Source: Palsa-1447 sp964509885 (GTDB lineage: Bacteria > Verrucomicrobiota > Verrucomicrobiia > Opitutales > Opitutaceae). From it: DNA of 64,000 bases. The notes beneath the pieces were generated by a model. That model was not told the origin of the DNA, did not search any database, and saw only the letters and a program-made list of their open reading frames with translations. Shown piece by piece: positions 17,477 through 26,761 of this stretch. The position numbers were made by a program, and so were the translations under genes. Within the stretch, counting starts at the first letter, position 1, and each line of letters begins with the position of its first letter. The stretch lies in contig CAZDZL010000002.1 of NCBI GenBank assembly GCA_964509885.1, positions 1 to 64,000 of the forward strand, in the 5' to 3' direction.

Positions 17477-18715
17477 ATGAATCCAGCAGATGGGACCGGC
17501 CAAGGACCTACTCCCGCGACCCCGAAGCGATTGGCCCTCTTCTTCGACGGAACATGGAACGAGCCCGGGGATAATACCAACGTCTGGAGACTCTACCTCA
17601 TGGTCGCCGATCAAGGACCGGACGGTATGCGCCAGCTGAAATACTATAACGCGGGCGTTGGAACTCACTGGTATGACAGGCTGACGGGTGGCGCCTTTGG
17701 GGCCGGGCTCCCGGAGAATGTGAGGGAGGGGTATAGGTGGCTGATGGAGAACTACAATGACGGTGACGAGATTCTCCTGTTCGGATTCAGCCGGGGGGCG
17801 TTCACCGCGCGGGGCCTTGTTGGCCTGATCGCCCGCTGCGGTCTTTTGAAGCCGGACGCTCCGATGTCGTTCATGCAACTTTTCGAGCGATACCAGCGCG
17901 GTGACAAAGCCACTCCGATCTATGACTTGAGGTACTTCAAGAGGAAGCCCGACTCGGAGCTAGATTTCGAGGAAAGGGTTTTGGTGCATCACGCTTGGTT
18001 TCGTCCCCAGATGATAAAGATGGTGGGCGTGTGGGATACGGTTGGCAGCATCGGGGTGCCATTTGGGAACATCCCTGGCGTCAGCCGACGCACGCTGAGC
18101 TTCATCAACACGAACCTCAGCACGGTGGTCGCCCATTCCTACCATGCCCTCGCCCTCGATGAGCAACGCCAACCGTACTGGGCGGTGCTATGGACGACGT
18201 TCGAGCCAATTCCTCCAGAAGGAGACGCTACGGCAAGGGCGAAGAGATGCTTCATTGAACAGCGCTGGTTCTCGGGAGCCCATGCGAATGTGGGTGGCGG
18301 GTACCGGTCCGACCTCCTTCCAAATCGGCCCCTGAAATGGATTTACGATAAGTCGGTAAAATGCGGCTTGGCCTTCCGTTGCGCCTTTGAGATCACCGAT
18401 GAAGACTATAAGACAAAGCCGGTCGACTCATACGCCCTGTTCTTGGGCGGCCTCTGGAAGGTGCTGACCTTCGGCAGGCGCTATATCCGATGGGTTCAAT
18501 CCGACCCGGTACTCAAGGCAAAGGGACGGGTTCGGACTGTTAATGAAAGGATAGACTGGTCGATATTCGAACGATGGAAGAGAGACACCACTTATCGACC
18601 AGCGAGCCTTCGCGAGTGGGCCGGTCGCAAAAAACTTGACGTCACCGCAATTGTGGCGAATCCGGGGCAATTCGAGAGGCTCTGGGCTCCTGTCTCCAGC
18701 CCCGGTATAGAGTGA
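17477..18715 (+). CDS. DUF2235 (Tle1-like) alpha/beta hydrolase
   Basis: This 412-residue protein contains LALFFDGTWNEPGDNTNVWRL (19-39) and the nucleophile elbow GFSRGAF with S105, the two signatures of the DUF2235 family. That family includes type VI secretion phospholipase effectors of the Tle1 group and uncharacterised hydrolases. HxxAxDEQR (HALALDEQR) and GAHANVGGGY follow, also typical. The ATG at 17477 is chosen over a GTG at 17453 because GGAGGG lies 7 bases upstream of it. No signal peptide is present. No vgrG, PAAR or other secretion-system gene is in the window, so a secreted-effector role is not supported by context; it may act inside the cell on lipids. Confidence 0.88.
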   Translation: MNPADGTGQGPTPATPKRLALFFDGTWNEPGDNTNVWRLYLMVADQGPDGMRQLKYYNAGVGTHWYDRLTGGAFGAGLPENVREGYRWLMENYNDGDEILLFGFSRGAFTARGLVGLIARCGLLKPDAPMSFMQLFERYQRGDKATPIYDLRYFKRKPDSELDFEERVLVHHAWFRPQMIKMVGVWDTVGSIGVPFGNIPGVSRRTLSFINTNLSTVVAHSYHALALDEQRQPYWAVLWTTFEPIPPEGDATARAKRCFIEQRWFSGAHANVGGGYRSDLLPNRPLKWIYDKSVKCGLAFRCAFEITDEDYKTKPVDSYALFLGGLWKVLTFGRRYIRWVQSDPVLKAKGRVRTVNERIDWSIFERWKRDTTYRPASLREWAGRKKLDVTAIVANPGQFERLWAPVSSPGIE

Positions 18716-18785
18716 TCGCTGCCGATGACTCGAATGCGCATGACTTCGACTCTGTCCTGAGGAGAGACCGAACGATGCAAACTAA

Positions 18786-20324
18786 ATGAAACTCATATAC
18801 ATAGCGCTCTATCTGTTCGCGGTCGGGTTAAAAACAAAGATGGCGACGGCCCAATTGCAGACAACACAGGGTGCAAACGCAGGGAAGAAGGGCCGAGTCA
18901 CGTCGACCTACTTTGTCAGTGTTGTGATTCTGTTCATTCAATTCGTCCAATTCTGGCTTCTGACAAAAAAATTTCCTCTCAACCTCTATTTCGCACTCGC
19001 CGGGGCCGTGTTGGTTGGATTCGCGATACAAGAAGCTGTGGGCGCTTTTGCCGGTTTTTCGATTGGCGAGAAACGCCAGAAGATTGAGGTGTTGTCCAAG
19101 ATCTGGGGTCTGCACAACTTGGCGGCAAGTTGCCTCATCATGGCGCTTACCTCGGTCATCATGCTCTGGAGCATTTCTGGGTCGCTCTGGGAATACTTGA
19201 GATTGCCAATCGGGGATCCCAAGGCGGTTGGCTGGATAGCATTCTATGAATTCATTCTTCCCCAGGTGATTCCGATCCTGACCTGCAGCTTTAGCGGATT
19301 TATGATGACATCGGAGTTTTTGGACGCTGATTGCCGAAATTCCCTGCTCACGGCGCAATTCTCCCAGCTGTTTCCCGCAGCTATTACCCTTCTATATCCC
19401 GTTTCGCTCTACCAGAGCGAGCTGAACAGCAGTCTGGGATTCTTCCCTTCATTGTGGCTCTTGATCTCCCTGCCGATTATTTCGTTTTTCCTCTTCGGCG
19501 TATGTCCTTATTTTGTCGGCACCTTCAGGTTCCGCGCGCAGTCGATTGCAATGTTGCGCTGGCGCCGGAATTGGCTCGAGGAGCTGCTGCCATGGTCAAA
19601 GGTGCCTAGCGGGCGTTCGCGGTCACAGGGATTTGAGGAGATGGACGGCAGATTAATTACCGAGGTGAAACGGCGGATTGGCCAACACGAGTTCTTCAGC
19701 CTGTTTTGGACCCCTGAGGAGACAGATTCGGAGATTCCCCTGGAGAAGACTGAACGAACGGTCACTGCGGAATTGCCTGCTGCCGAAGCGGTATTGCGCC
19801 CGTCAGAAGTCGCCGTTGTTCCAGAAGCGGCGCCCACCTTGCCCGCCGCGATGCCGGTTGCCGCGCCGGCAAAGGCTGCATCCTTCACGACTTGGCCCAC
19901 GCAGATGGAGATTATGGCGCAGTTTGTGAATCACGGGAATTTGGGCGGCGACTTTCATGCAGTCTTGGAGAAAGCCAAGGCACCGCATGTGCGGGAGCTG
20001 GTGCGCCAGAATAAGGATTTTCTGGTCGAATGGGACGACTCGTTTCGGCACATGTCGAAGCTCATCGATTGGTGGCATATCACTTCGGAGGAGACTGCGG
20101 CCGATCTGTGCCCATTCGTCGATGCCGAGCTCAAGAAACTGGATCAAGAGCTGAAACGATCCTCCGCGGGCGCACCGTTCACCTTGGGGACGATCTGGGG
20201 AGTGTTGTCGGGAACGGTAGTCTGGCTCTCCAAGGTTTTCGATGACAAGATTGTACATGTTGCAAAGGAGCTCGCGGATAAGGAGAGCGTGTTGAAAGTC
20301 ATCCGGTTTCTAATGGCTCAGTAG
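18786..20324 (+). CDS. Multi-pass membrane protein with cytoplasmic C-terminal domain, unknown
   Basis: This 512-residue protein has about six hydrophobic segments in the first 250 residues (near 4-15, 40-60, 66-86, 110-132, 150-175 and 217-245). A soluble region of about 60 residues follows, then an Ala/Pro/Val-rich linker (about 320-365), then an all-helical C-terminal domain (about 365-512) with several Trp and acidic residues. No family was recognised. It follows the DUF2235 gene by 70 bp on the same strand. The long flexible linker between membrane and terminal domains suggests a docking or signalling role. The downstream end marks the end of the low-GC run. Confidence 0.7.
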   Translation: MKLIYIALYLFAVGLKTKMATAQLQTTQGANAGKKGRVTSTYFVSVVILFIQFVQFWLLTKKFPLNLYFALAGAVLVGFAIQEAVGAFAGFSIGEKRQKIEVLSKIWGLHNLAASCLIMALTSVIMLWSISGSLWEYLRLPIGDPKAVGWIAFYEFILPQVIPILTCSFSGFMMTSEFLDADCRNSLLTAQFSQLFPAAITLLYPVSLYQSELNSSLGFFPSLWLLISLPIISFFLFGVCPYFVGTFRFRAQSIAMLRWRRNWLEELLPWSKVPSGRSRSQGFEEMDGRLITEVKRRIGQHEFFSLFWTPEETDSEIPLEKTERTVTAELPAAEAVLRPSEVAVVPEAAPTLPAAMPVAAPAKAASFTTWPTQMEIMAQFVNHGNLGGDFHAVLEKAKAPHVRELVRQNKDFLVEWDDSFRHMSKLIDWWHITSEETAADLCPFVDAELKKLDQELKRSSAGAPFTLGTIWGVLSGTVVWLSKVFDDKIVHVAKELADKESVLKVIRFLMAQ

Positions 20325-20676
20325 GCGCATCGCATGGTAGGTGAGCTCTCGTGGGAGGGTGTTTCGAATCCGATCGTCCGAGGCTGCATTCCGTGGCTCG
20401 GCACGAGGATTATGGCGGTTGGCCGTAGCGGAATGCCATGCGACCGATGGGGTTTTGCGAGTCGGTGTTTCCGCCCCGATTCCGGAGTCTTTTCCAGGAC
20501 GTCAAATTGAATGAATCGCAGGACTTCCCAAACCAGAAGTTGGCCTGAATTCAGGCGCCATCCCAAAACGTAGATTCTATGGGTTGGTTCGACGGCGCAG
20601 GGTGCCAAACTCGACCGACTGAACTGAGTCGATTTTGGAGTCGTGCCGTGAACGCAAGGTGATAGGGTGTCCTCCA
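20325..20676 (+). other. Non-coding stretch, 352 bp
   Basis: No gene is seen on either strand. It lies between the membrane-protein gene and the Gfo/Idh/MocA gene and is where base composition begins to rise toward the high-GC part of the window. No attachment-site-like repeat, tRNA or recombinase was recognised. Confidence 0.4.
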
Positions 20677-22074
20677 ATGAAGTCGCCGACTCCATCGACA
20701 GATTTTCGAATGCTTTCTCAAACTAAGGCGTTCGACATTTCCCGCCGGACATTCATCAGGCGCTGCAGCCTAATCGCCGCCATGACGGGCCTACCGCTGT
20801 GGTTCATCGAGCGCCAGCAGCTCGCGGCGGCAGAAACGCCTGCTTTGCCTACTCCGAACGACCGCCCCGGCATTGCGCTTGTCGGATGCGGTGGCCAGGG
20901 CGGCTCCGACGCCAAGTGGGCCGCGACCCATGGCGAGATCGTCGCCGTTTGCGACGTGGACCAGACCCGGGCGGCCAAGGCAGCGGCGCGTTTCACTGTC
21001 GACGGCAAGGTGCCCATGATCTTCTCAGATTTCCGAAAGGTAATGGAGCAGGACAACGTGAACGTCATCGTGAACGGGACACCCGACCACTGGCACACTC
21101 TGGTCAACATGGCCGCGGCCAAGGCCAAAAAGGACGTCTACGCCGAAAAGCCGTTGACGCTCACGATCGACGAGGGGCGGCGCCTTGTGAATGTGATTTC
21201 GGGTACCGGCATAATCTTGCAGACCGGGACCCAGCAGCGCAGCGACCCGCGCTTTCACCTGGCGTGCGAGCTCATCCGAAACAATAGGGTCGGGAAATTA
21301 CTGCGCGCCAATGTCTGGCTTCCGGCCGGGCTGCGGGGCGGCCCATTCCCGACCGTGCCCGTTCCCACGGGTCTCGACTGGGATTTCTGGCAGGGACAGG
21401 CCCCCGCGACGGCCTTTGTGACGGAGCGCTGTCATGCCAAGTTCCGCTACTGGTACGATTACTCGGGTGGGACCATGACCGACTGGGGCGCCCACCACAA
21501 CGACATCGCGTACTGGGCGATCGGGCTCCTCGCCCCGACGCACGTTGAGTCGAAGCGTCTGTCCGAGCCCATTCCCGGCGGCTACACGGCCATTGCGGAC
21601 TACGCGGTCAAGTACACCTACGCCAACGGTATCGAGCTCAACATCAATTCCACCGAGGACGAAACTCCCTACGGAGCGCAGAAGGACAAGAACAACCCCA
21701 AGAGCCAGAGGAACGGCATTAGGTTCGAGGGGACCGACGGCTGGATCTGGGTCAACCGGGACGAGATCACGGCGAGCGACCCGAAGCTCCTGACCGATCC
21801 GCTGCCCGGGAACGCGGTTCGCCTTTACGAGAGCAAGAGCCACATGGGCAACTTTTTCGACTGCGTGCGTTCCCGCAAGGCACCGATTTGCGATGCGGAA
21901 ACGGGACACCGCTCAGCGACCATGTGCCACTTGGCGGCGATCTCGCTGCGCACAGGCAAGAAACTGACCTGGGACTCCGATAAGGAGAAGTTCAAGGGCT
22001 GGCATGCGCATCTCGCGAACTCATACGTGTCCCGGGAGATGCGAAAGCCCTACGACTACTCATTCATCGCTTGA
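20677..22074 (+). CDS. Tat-exported Gfo/Idh/MocA-family oxidoreductase
   Basis: The 465-residue protein begins with a twin-arginine signal (SRRTFIRRCSL, about 22-32, followed by a hydrophobic stretch). A Rossmann fold follows with GIALVGCGGQGG (65-76), then the EKPLTLT motif and the DWGAHHNDIAYW segment that holds the conserved catalytic His in this family. These enzymes use NAD(P) to oxidise or reduce sugars and cyclitols; exported forms with Tat signals are frequent in Planctomycetes and Verrucomicrobia and probably act on polysaccharide-derived sugars with bound cofactor. The ATG at 20677 is preferred; another at 20710 would still keep the Tat motif. Confidence 0.9.
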   Translation: MKSPTPSTDFRMLSQTKAFDISRRTFIRRCSLIAAMTGLPLWFIERQQLAAAETPALPTPNDRPGIALVGCGGQGGSDAKWAATHGEIVAVCDVDQTRAAKAAARFTVDGKVPMIFSDFRKVMEQDNVNVIVNGTPDHWHTLVNMAAAKAKKDVYAEKPLTLTIDEGRRLVNVISGTGIILQTGTQQRSDPRFHLACELIRNNRVGKLLRANVWLPAGLRGGPFPTVPVPTGLDWDFWQGQAPATAFVTERCHAKFRYWYDYSGGTMTDWGAHHNDIAYWAIGLLAPTHVESKRLSEPIPGGYTAIADYAVKYTYANGIELNINSTEDETPYGAQKDKNNPKSQRNGIRFEGTDGWIWVNRDEITASDPKLLTDPLPGNAVRLYESKSHMGNFFDCVRSRKAPICDAETGHRSATMCHLAAISLRTGKKLTWDSDKEKFKGWHAHLANSYVSREMRKPYDYSFIA

Positions 22075-22245
22075 CGGTGGTATTTTGGGCCGGGGCTACG
22101 CTTTATTAGGCGGTTTTTAGGGTGGAGCGGACGCAGCGTCGGTCGCTTCCTCGTGCATCGTGTCCAGCTCCGCCCGGCACTTTGTCATTGCTCCTGGATT
22201 CTGCGATCGCGCCACCCGCGATCTCTCCCAGTGACCGCCCGGGAA

Positions 22246-23670
22246 ATGGCCCCCGGGGACATCCTCGTCCCCGCCCTTGCCGCCATGTGCCTGCTACTTT
22301 CTGGCTGCGCCTACCCGGGGCCCTACAGGACGGACGCGGACCCGCAGCACCAGATTGTGGAGCATTTCGACGCGGAAGGCTACGACGTTGGCTACGTGGA
22401 GTTCGACGAGCAGGGGTGGTTCTGGATGCCGGACAACGGCAAAGACGATATCGGCCACCGGGAGCAGATGCTGAAGGTGCAGGACATGATCGTCGATGCG
22501 GCGCAGTATGACCCAACCAAGCGCACGGCGAAGAGTATCATCCTGGTCGCGTTCGTCCATGGCTGGCGCAACAACGCGGCGCCGGACCCGAAGAACAACA
22601 CGGCCCAATTCAAGGGGATGCTCGCGCAGTTGGCCAAGGATGAGCGCGCGGCCAACCCGACGAATCCCCGCAAGGTCGTCGGCGTATACATAGGCTGGCC
22701 GGGCCTGTCCGCCGACGTGGAGCCGCTTGAGACCCTGAGCTTCTACTCGAGGAAGAACGCCGGAGACCGGGTGGGCCACTACGGCGGCGTCACCGAGGTC
22801 CTCTCGCGCCTGGAGTCGCTCAACGACTCCATCAACGAGTGGCGCCCGAGCGACGCCGTCGCGAGCTTCTACGTGGTCGTCGGCCACAGCTTCGGCGCCC
22901 AGGTGGTCTACAACTCAGTGATGGGCGTGATGACCCAGAGGGTGGCCGAGCGGAAGGTGTCCCGGTACCTGGAGAGCTCTGCCACCCGCGCGTTGAGGGC
23001 CGCATCGGCGGACACCACCAAGAAGGGCAGGGAGTTTACCCCGGGAAACGCGCCGCTGCAGCCCTTCGGCGACCTGGTCGTGCTGATCAACCCGGCGTTC
23101 GAGGGCGAGCGCTACTACAACCTGAAGACGTTCACGGAGGAGTTCCAGTACCCGCCGTCGCAGAGGCCCGTGCTGGCTATATTCTGCTCGGAGACCGACG
23201 TCTACACGCGCGTCGACTTCCCGATAGGCAGGTACATCTCGACGCTCTTCGACCGCTACAGGGAGGGTCCGCTCCACGACCTGCAAAAGGAGACAAACCT
23301 CCACACGATCCCCTGGACCGATGAATTCGTGACGCACCGGCTGGTGACGCTGGACGAGTACACGAAATCAGGGGCTACGCTGCCGGCGGCCGCCGCATGG
23401 AGCTCGGCGACACGCGTGCTACCTTGGAATTCGGGAGGCTGCGTCCTATATCCCAATCCCGGCGCCTCCGGGCCCTGGACCCCCTTCTACGTGGTGCAGG
23501 TCGACAAGGCGCTCATGGACGGTCACAACGATATCTGGGAGCCGAACTTCACCCAGTTCCTGGAGGCGTTCATAGCGCACGCGGACAAGAAGAAGGCGGG
23601 CGATGCCGCCCACCGGGTCATGCGCACCTCGAAGGCGCCGGACGCCGCGGATGCAAAGCCGGGGCCGTAA
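22246..23670 (+). CDS. Lipoprotein alpha/beta hydrolase
   Basis: The 474-residue protein has a lipoprotein signal (LLLSGC, C21). The body has VAFVHGWRNNA (oxyanion-region motif), a strand plus VVVGHSFGAQ, the nucleophile elbow, and later LVVLINPAFEG and AIFCSETDVYTR where the acid is expected. This pattern is that of esterase/lipase-like proteins related to the DUF900 group. Anchored in the envelope, it would hydrolyse esters or act on lipids. The ATG at 22246 is chosen because it places the signal peptide at the N-terminus; GGGAA lies just upstream. The adjacent convergent gene also encodes a lipoprotein. Confidence 0.8.
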   Translation: MAPGDILVPALAAMCLLLSGCAYPGPYRTDADPQHQIVEHFDAEGYDVGYVEFDEQGWFWMPDNGKDDIGHREQMLKVQDMIVDAAQYDPTKRTAKSIILVAFVHGWRNNAAPDPKNNTAQFKGMLAQLAKDERAANPTNPRKVVGVYIGWPGLSADVEPLETLSFYSRKNAGDRVGHYGGVTEVLSRLESLNDSINEWRPSDAVASFYVVVGHSFGAQVVYNSVMGVMTQRVAERKVSRYLESSATRALRAASADTTKKGREFTPGNAPLQPFGDLVVLINPAFEGERYYNLKTFTEEFQYPPSQRPVLAIFCSETDVYTRVDFPIGRYISTLFDRYREGPLHDLQKETNLHTIPWTDEFVTHRLVTLDEYTKSGATLPAAAAWSSATRVLPWNSGGCVLYPNPGASGPWTPFYVVQVDKALMDGHNDIWEPNFTQFLEAFIAHADKKKAGDAAHRVMRTSKAPDAADAKPGP

Positions 23671-23766
23671 CCCAACGGCAAGGACTATAGGCCAGGTCCG
23701 CGTTGGAGACACAATGGTCGCGCCAAAGGGTGCACGGGGCGTTGTCCCCGGAGCCCCGCTTCGCGC

Positions 23767-24420
23767 CTAGAACCCTGTGGCGTCCAGCTGCTGGTTCAGG
23801 TTCGTCAAAAAGTCCTGGAAGGCCGCGTCGTAGGTTTCACGCCAATTGCCGTCCTTGGCGATCTGCCCGTGGTTGAGCCCGTAGCCCTTGACGACGAACG
23901 TGGCCTGCTTGCCGCCGCTCGTGACCGTGACCTTGCAGGTGATCTGGGCCTCGAAGCTCATCGCGAAGAATCCGGGCGTGGCCCAGCTCCAGAACTGCTG
24001 GATCTCGGCCGTCACCGTGCTCTCGGGAGCGGCAGAGCCTGCGATCTCATAGCCGCGGCGCCTCAGGCCCTCCCTGATGAGGTCCGCCACCTTCGTCTGC
24101 ACGGTCTGGCCCTCCGGGAACGTGATGTCGCCCATGGCATGACCGTAGGTGTTTCGCTGGCGGCCGATGAACCGGCTCCTGGCCTCGGCGGAGAGGTCGT
24201 TCACGTCGCCGTTTATCGAGGGGGTCGAGGGATCCCCCGGCTTGTTCTCGAAATGCCTCAGGTCGGCGATCGCGCCGATGGCGATCGCCCCCTTGGCCGA
24301 GTTCTTGATGTAGGATTCGGCCGGGGGAACGGCGACGTCGAAGGATCGCCTTCCGGTGACGCACCCGGAGGTGAGTCCGATTGAGAGTGCGCCCAGGAGC
24401 AGGATGACGGGGTGTTTCAT
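23767..24420 (-). CDS. Putative lipoprotein, unknown function
   Basis: The 217-residue protein starts MKHPVILLLGALSIG and has the lipobox LTSGC, so it is probably anchored to the outer or inner membrane. The mature part has a repeated helical pattern and an RxxYGHAMGDI segment, followed by KVADLIREGLRRRGYEI and a beta-rich domain. The arrangement resembles YajG-like and other outer-membrane lipoproteins in which an LREGLxxRGY helix precedes a strand, but no firm match was made. A longer reading from 24438 adds six residues before the signal peptide and is less likely. Confidence 0.65.
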   Translation of the reverse strand: MKHPVILLLGALSIGLTSGCVTGRRSFDVAVPPAESYIKNSAKGAIAIGAIADLRHFENKPGDPSTPSINGDVNDLSAEARSRFIGRQRNTYGHAMGDITFPEGQTVQTKVADLIREGLRRRGYEIAGSAAPESTVTAEIQQFWSWATPGFFAMSFEAQITCKVTVTSGGKQATFVVKGYGLNHGQIAKDGNWRETYDAAFQDFLTNLNQQLDATGF

Positions 24421-24511
24421 CGGCCCATACAACAGCACGGGTTCGCGCCCAGGGTCAATATTCCGGCACCGCTAACGTCCCGCCCGGGCCCGCCCGCAGC
24501 GGCTTGGCCTC

Positions 24512-26761
24512 TCAATGGACCTCGTAGACCTCGACCAGCGCGACGCCCGTGTCGCCGCCAGAGCCGGCGGCCGCCGCGGTGTAGCTGCCCGGGGGAAGCG
24601 TGATGAGGAGCGCGGCGTCGTGGCTCGTTGGCACGCTCCAGCTGAAGGCGCCGACGGATGCCGCGGTGTCGCTTATCTCGGAATCGCCGCCCCAGCTGGT
24701 GTTCTCTGCCAGCACCGCCTGCGTCGTCGGGTCCTGGAGGGTGAGCTGGGGATCGGCCAGCGTCCCGGGAACGTTGAAGGGCGCCGCGGCCAGGGCCGGC
24801 CCCGAGGCGCGGATCAGAACCGTGAGCGCGGAGTCGCCGGCAATGACGAAGCCAGCAAAGAGGACGTTGGCGCCCGTGCCGACGTCGACCCTTGCCGAAA
24901 GGTTCGTGAGGCGCGTGGCCCCCGCCGTGAACGACCCCGCGGGCGAGGCGTCGTAGATCTCGACCAGCGCGTCGCCCGTGTCGCCGCTCTGGCCGGCGAC
25001 CTGCGCGGTGTAGGTCCCGGTCGCCAGCGTCTCGACGAGCGCGCTGTCATGGCTCGTGGGGCTGTCCCAGGGGAACGCCCCGACGGCGGCCGCCGTCGTC
25101 GATACCTGGGTGCTGCCCGCCCAGCCGTTGTTTGTCGCCAGGACGGCGTCGGCCGCGCTGAAGAGCTGCAGCTGCGGGTCGGCCAGCGTGCCGGGCACGC
25201 CGTACGCGATCAGGGCCGGGCCCGAGCCCCGGATGAGGACGGGCAGCTGGCCCGCGCCGCCGAACGGGCCTATCTCAAAGCCCCCGAAGATGATGTTGCC
25301 CCCGGTCCCCACCTCGGCGCGCGCCGAAAGGTTCGTGAGGCGGCCGGGGCTCGAAGTCGGCGCGACCGCAACGGTCGCGGCGATGCTTGTCGCCGATCCG
25401 GCTGAATTTGTCGCCACGCAGGTGTAGGTTCCCGCGGCGCCGGACGCATCCGCGATGAGAAGCGTCGCGTCCGTCGCCCCGGGGACGGGGGCGCCGTTCA
25501 GCATCCACTGGTAGGACGCCCCGCCGGTCGCCGCCGCGTCGAGGGCGACCCGGCCGCCCGTGACCGAGACGGAAATGGGCTGGGTCGTGAACACGGGCGT
25601 GGCCGGGGGCGGCGGGGTCGTCACCGTCGACACGACCCCCTTGCTGATGACCTGGCCCAGCCTCTCCGTGACGTAGAGGGCGCCGCTTGAGTCCACGGCG
25701 ATCCCCGCCGGCTCGTCGAAGATGGCGGCGGAGCCCGTCCCCTCGACGACCGCGTAGTTGTCCGCCAGGCCGGCGAGCGTCGTGACGACGCCCCCCGGCG
25801 CGATCTTTCGGATCAGGGAATTGCTGGCGTCGGCCACGTAGACATTGCCGCCGCTGTCGACGGCCACCGCGCGCGGGCTCTTGAACCGGGCGGCGGAGCC
25901 CGTCCCGTCGGCGGTGCCGCTCTCGCCCGGCGAGCCGGCGATCGTCGTCACGACGCCCGCGGAGGTCACCATCCGGATCGTGTTGTTGCCGGAGTCGGCC
26001 ACGTAGAGGTTGCCGCTTCCGTCGATGGCGATCCCCGTCGGCCCGCTGAACGAGGCCGCGGCGCCGGTCCCGTCCGCGTGCCCCGCGGGGGGCGCCGCGC
26101 CGAGCGCGCTTGCCGTCGTCGCCGTCCCGGCGAGTCCCGCCAGGGTGGACACGGTGCCGCCCGAGGAGATCTTGCGGATGGAGTTGTTGCCATAGTCCGC
26201 GACGTAGATGTTGCCGGCCGAGTCCAGGGCGACGCCGAGGGGCTGCCGGAAATAGGCGACGGAGCCCGCGCCGTCCACGGAGCCGGCGGTGCCCGCCACC
26301 CCCGCCGCCGTGGCGACGCTCCCCTGGGGCGTGACCCTGCGGATCGTGTTGTTGATCGAGTCCGCGACATAGATGTCCCCGTTGGAGCCCACGGCGACGC
26401 CCGCCGGCTGGTTGAACCGCGCGTCCGAACCCGTGCCATCCGCCGTGCCGAAGGAGCCGGCCATCCCCGCCAGCGTCGTCACGACCCCTCCCGAGGTGAC
26501 CTCGCGGATCGTGTGGTTATCCATGTCCGAGACGAACAGGTTGCCGCTGGAGTCCAGCGCAACGCCGTAGGGGCCGTCAAAAAGCGCCGCCGTGCCCGTC
26601 CCGTCGGAGCTGCCGGCTGTGCCCGCCCCCGCGAAGAGCGTGAACGTGTAGGGGGTGGCGTAGTCGCTCTGGGCGCGGAGGGGCAAGGCCAGGGCCGCGA
26701 GCAGGAGCGCCCCGGTGAGGGCTTTGGGCAGGATCGGTTCGCGGGAGGGCGTCATGTTCAT
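24512..26761 (-). CDS. Secreted NHL-repeat protein with Ig-like domain and two Opitutaceae-type repeat domains
   Basis: The 749-residue protein has a signal peptide (LTGALLLAALALPLRAQ). Residues about 40-370 contain at least six NHL-type repeats, each with a core such as GVALDSSGNLFVSD and I-R-x-V or I-R-K-I, which form a beta-propeller. An Ig-like domain (about 385-465, YQWMLNG) follows. Two copies of the RAEVGTGGNI/RVDVGTGANV repeat domain then end the protein, as in the surface protein at 1799-5257. It is likely an extracellular or surface protein that binds carbohydrate or protein ligands. No catalytic motif was seen. Two start codons (26761 and 26755) are equally possible. Confidence 0.87.
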   Translation of the reverse strand: MNMTPSREPILPKALTGALLLAALALPLRAQSDYATPYTFTLFAGAGTAGSSDGTGTAALFDGPYGVALDSSGNLFVSDMDNHTIREVTSGGVVTTLAGMAGSFGTADGTGSDARFNQPAGVAVGSNGDIYVADSINNTIRRVTPQGSVATAAGVAGTAGSVDGAGSVAYFRQPLGVALDSAGNIYVADYGNNSIRKISSGGTVSTLAGLAGTATTASALGAAPPAGHADGTGAAASFSGPTGIAIDGSGNLYVADSGNNTIRMVTSAGVVTTIAGSPGESGTADGTGSAARFKSPRAVAVDSGGNVYVADASNSLIRKIAPGGVVTTLAGLADNYAVVEGTGSAAIFDEPAGIAVDSSGALYVTERLGQVISKGVVSTVTTPPPPATPVFTTQPISVSVTGGRVALDAAATGGASYQWMLNGAPVPGATDATLLIADASGAAGTYTCVATNSAGSATSIAATVAVAPTSSPGRLTNLSARAEVGTGGNIIFGGFEIGPFGGAGQLPVLIRGSGPALIAYGVPGTLADPQLQLFSAADAVLATNNGWAGSTQVSTTAAAVGAFPWDSPTSHDSALVETLATGTYTAQVAGQSGDTGDALVEIYDASPAGSFTAGATRLTNLSARVDVGTGANVLFAGFVIAGDSALTVLIRASGPALAAAPFNVPGTLADPQLTLQDPTTQAVLAENTSWGGDSEISDTAASVGAFSWSVPTSHDAALLITLPPGSYTAAAAGSGGDTGVALVEVYEVH

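Noticed and set aside
17477..18715. Type VI secretion effector
   Set aside because: The DUF2235 family fits, but no secretion or immunity genes are found in the window.
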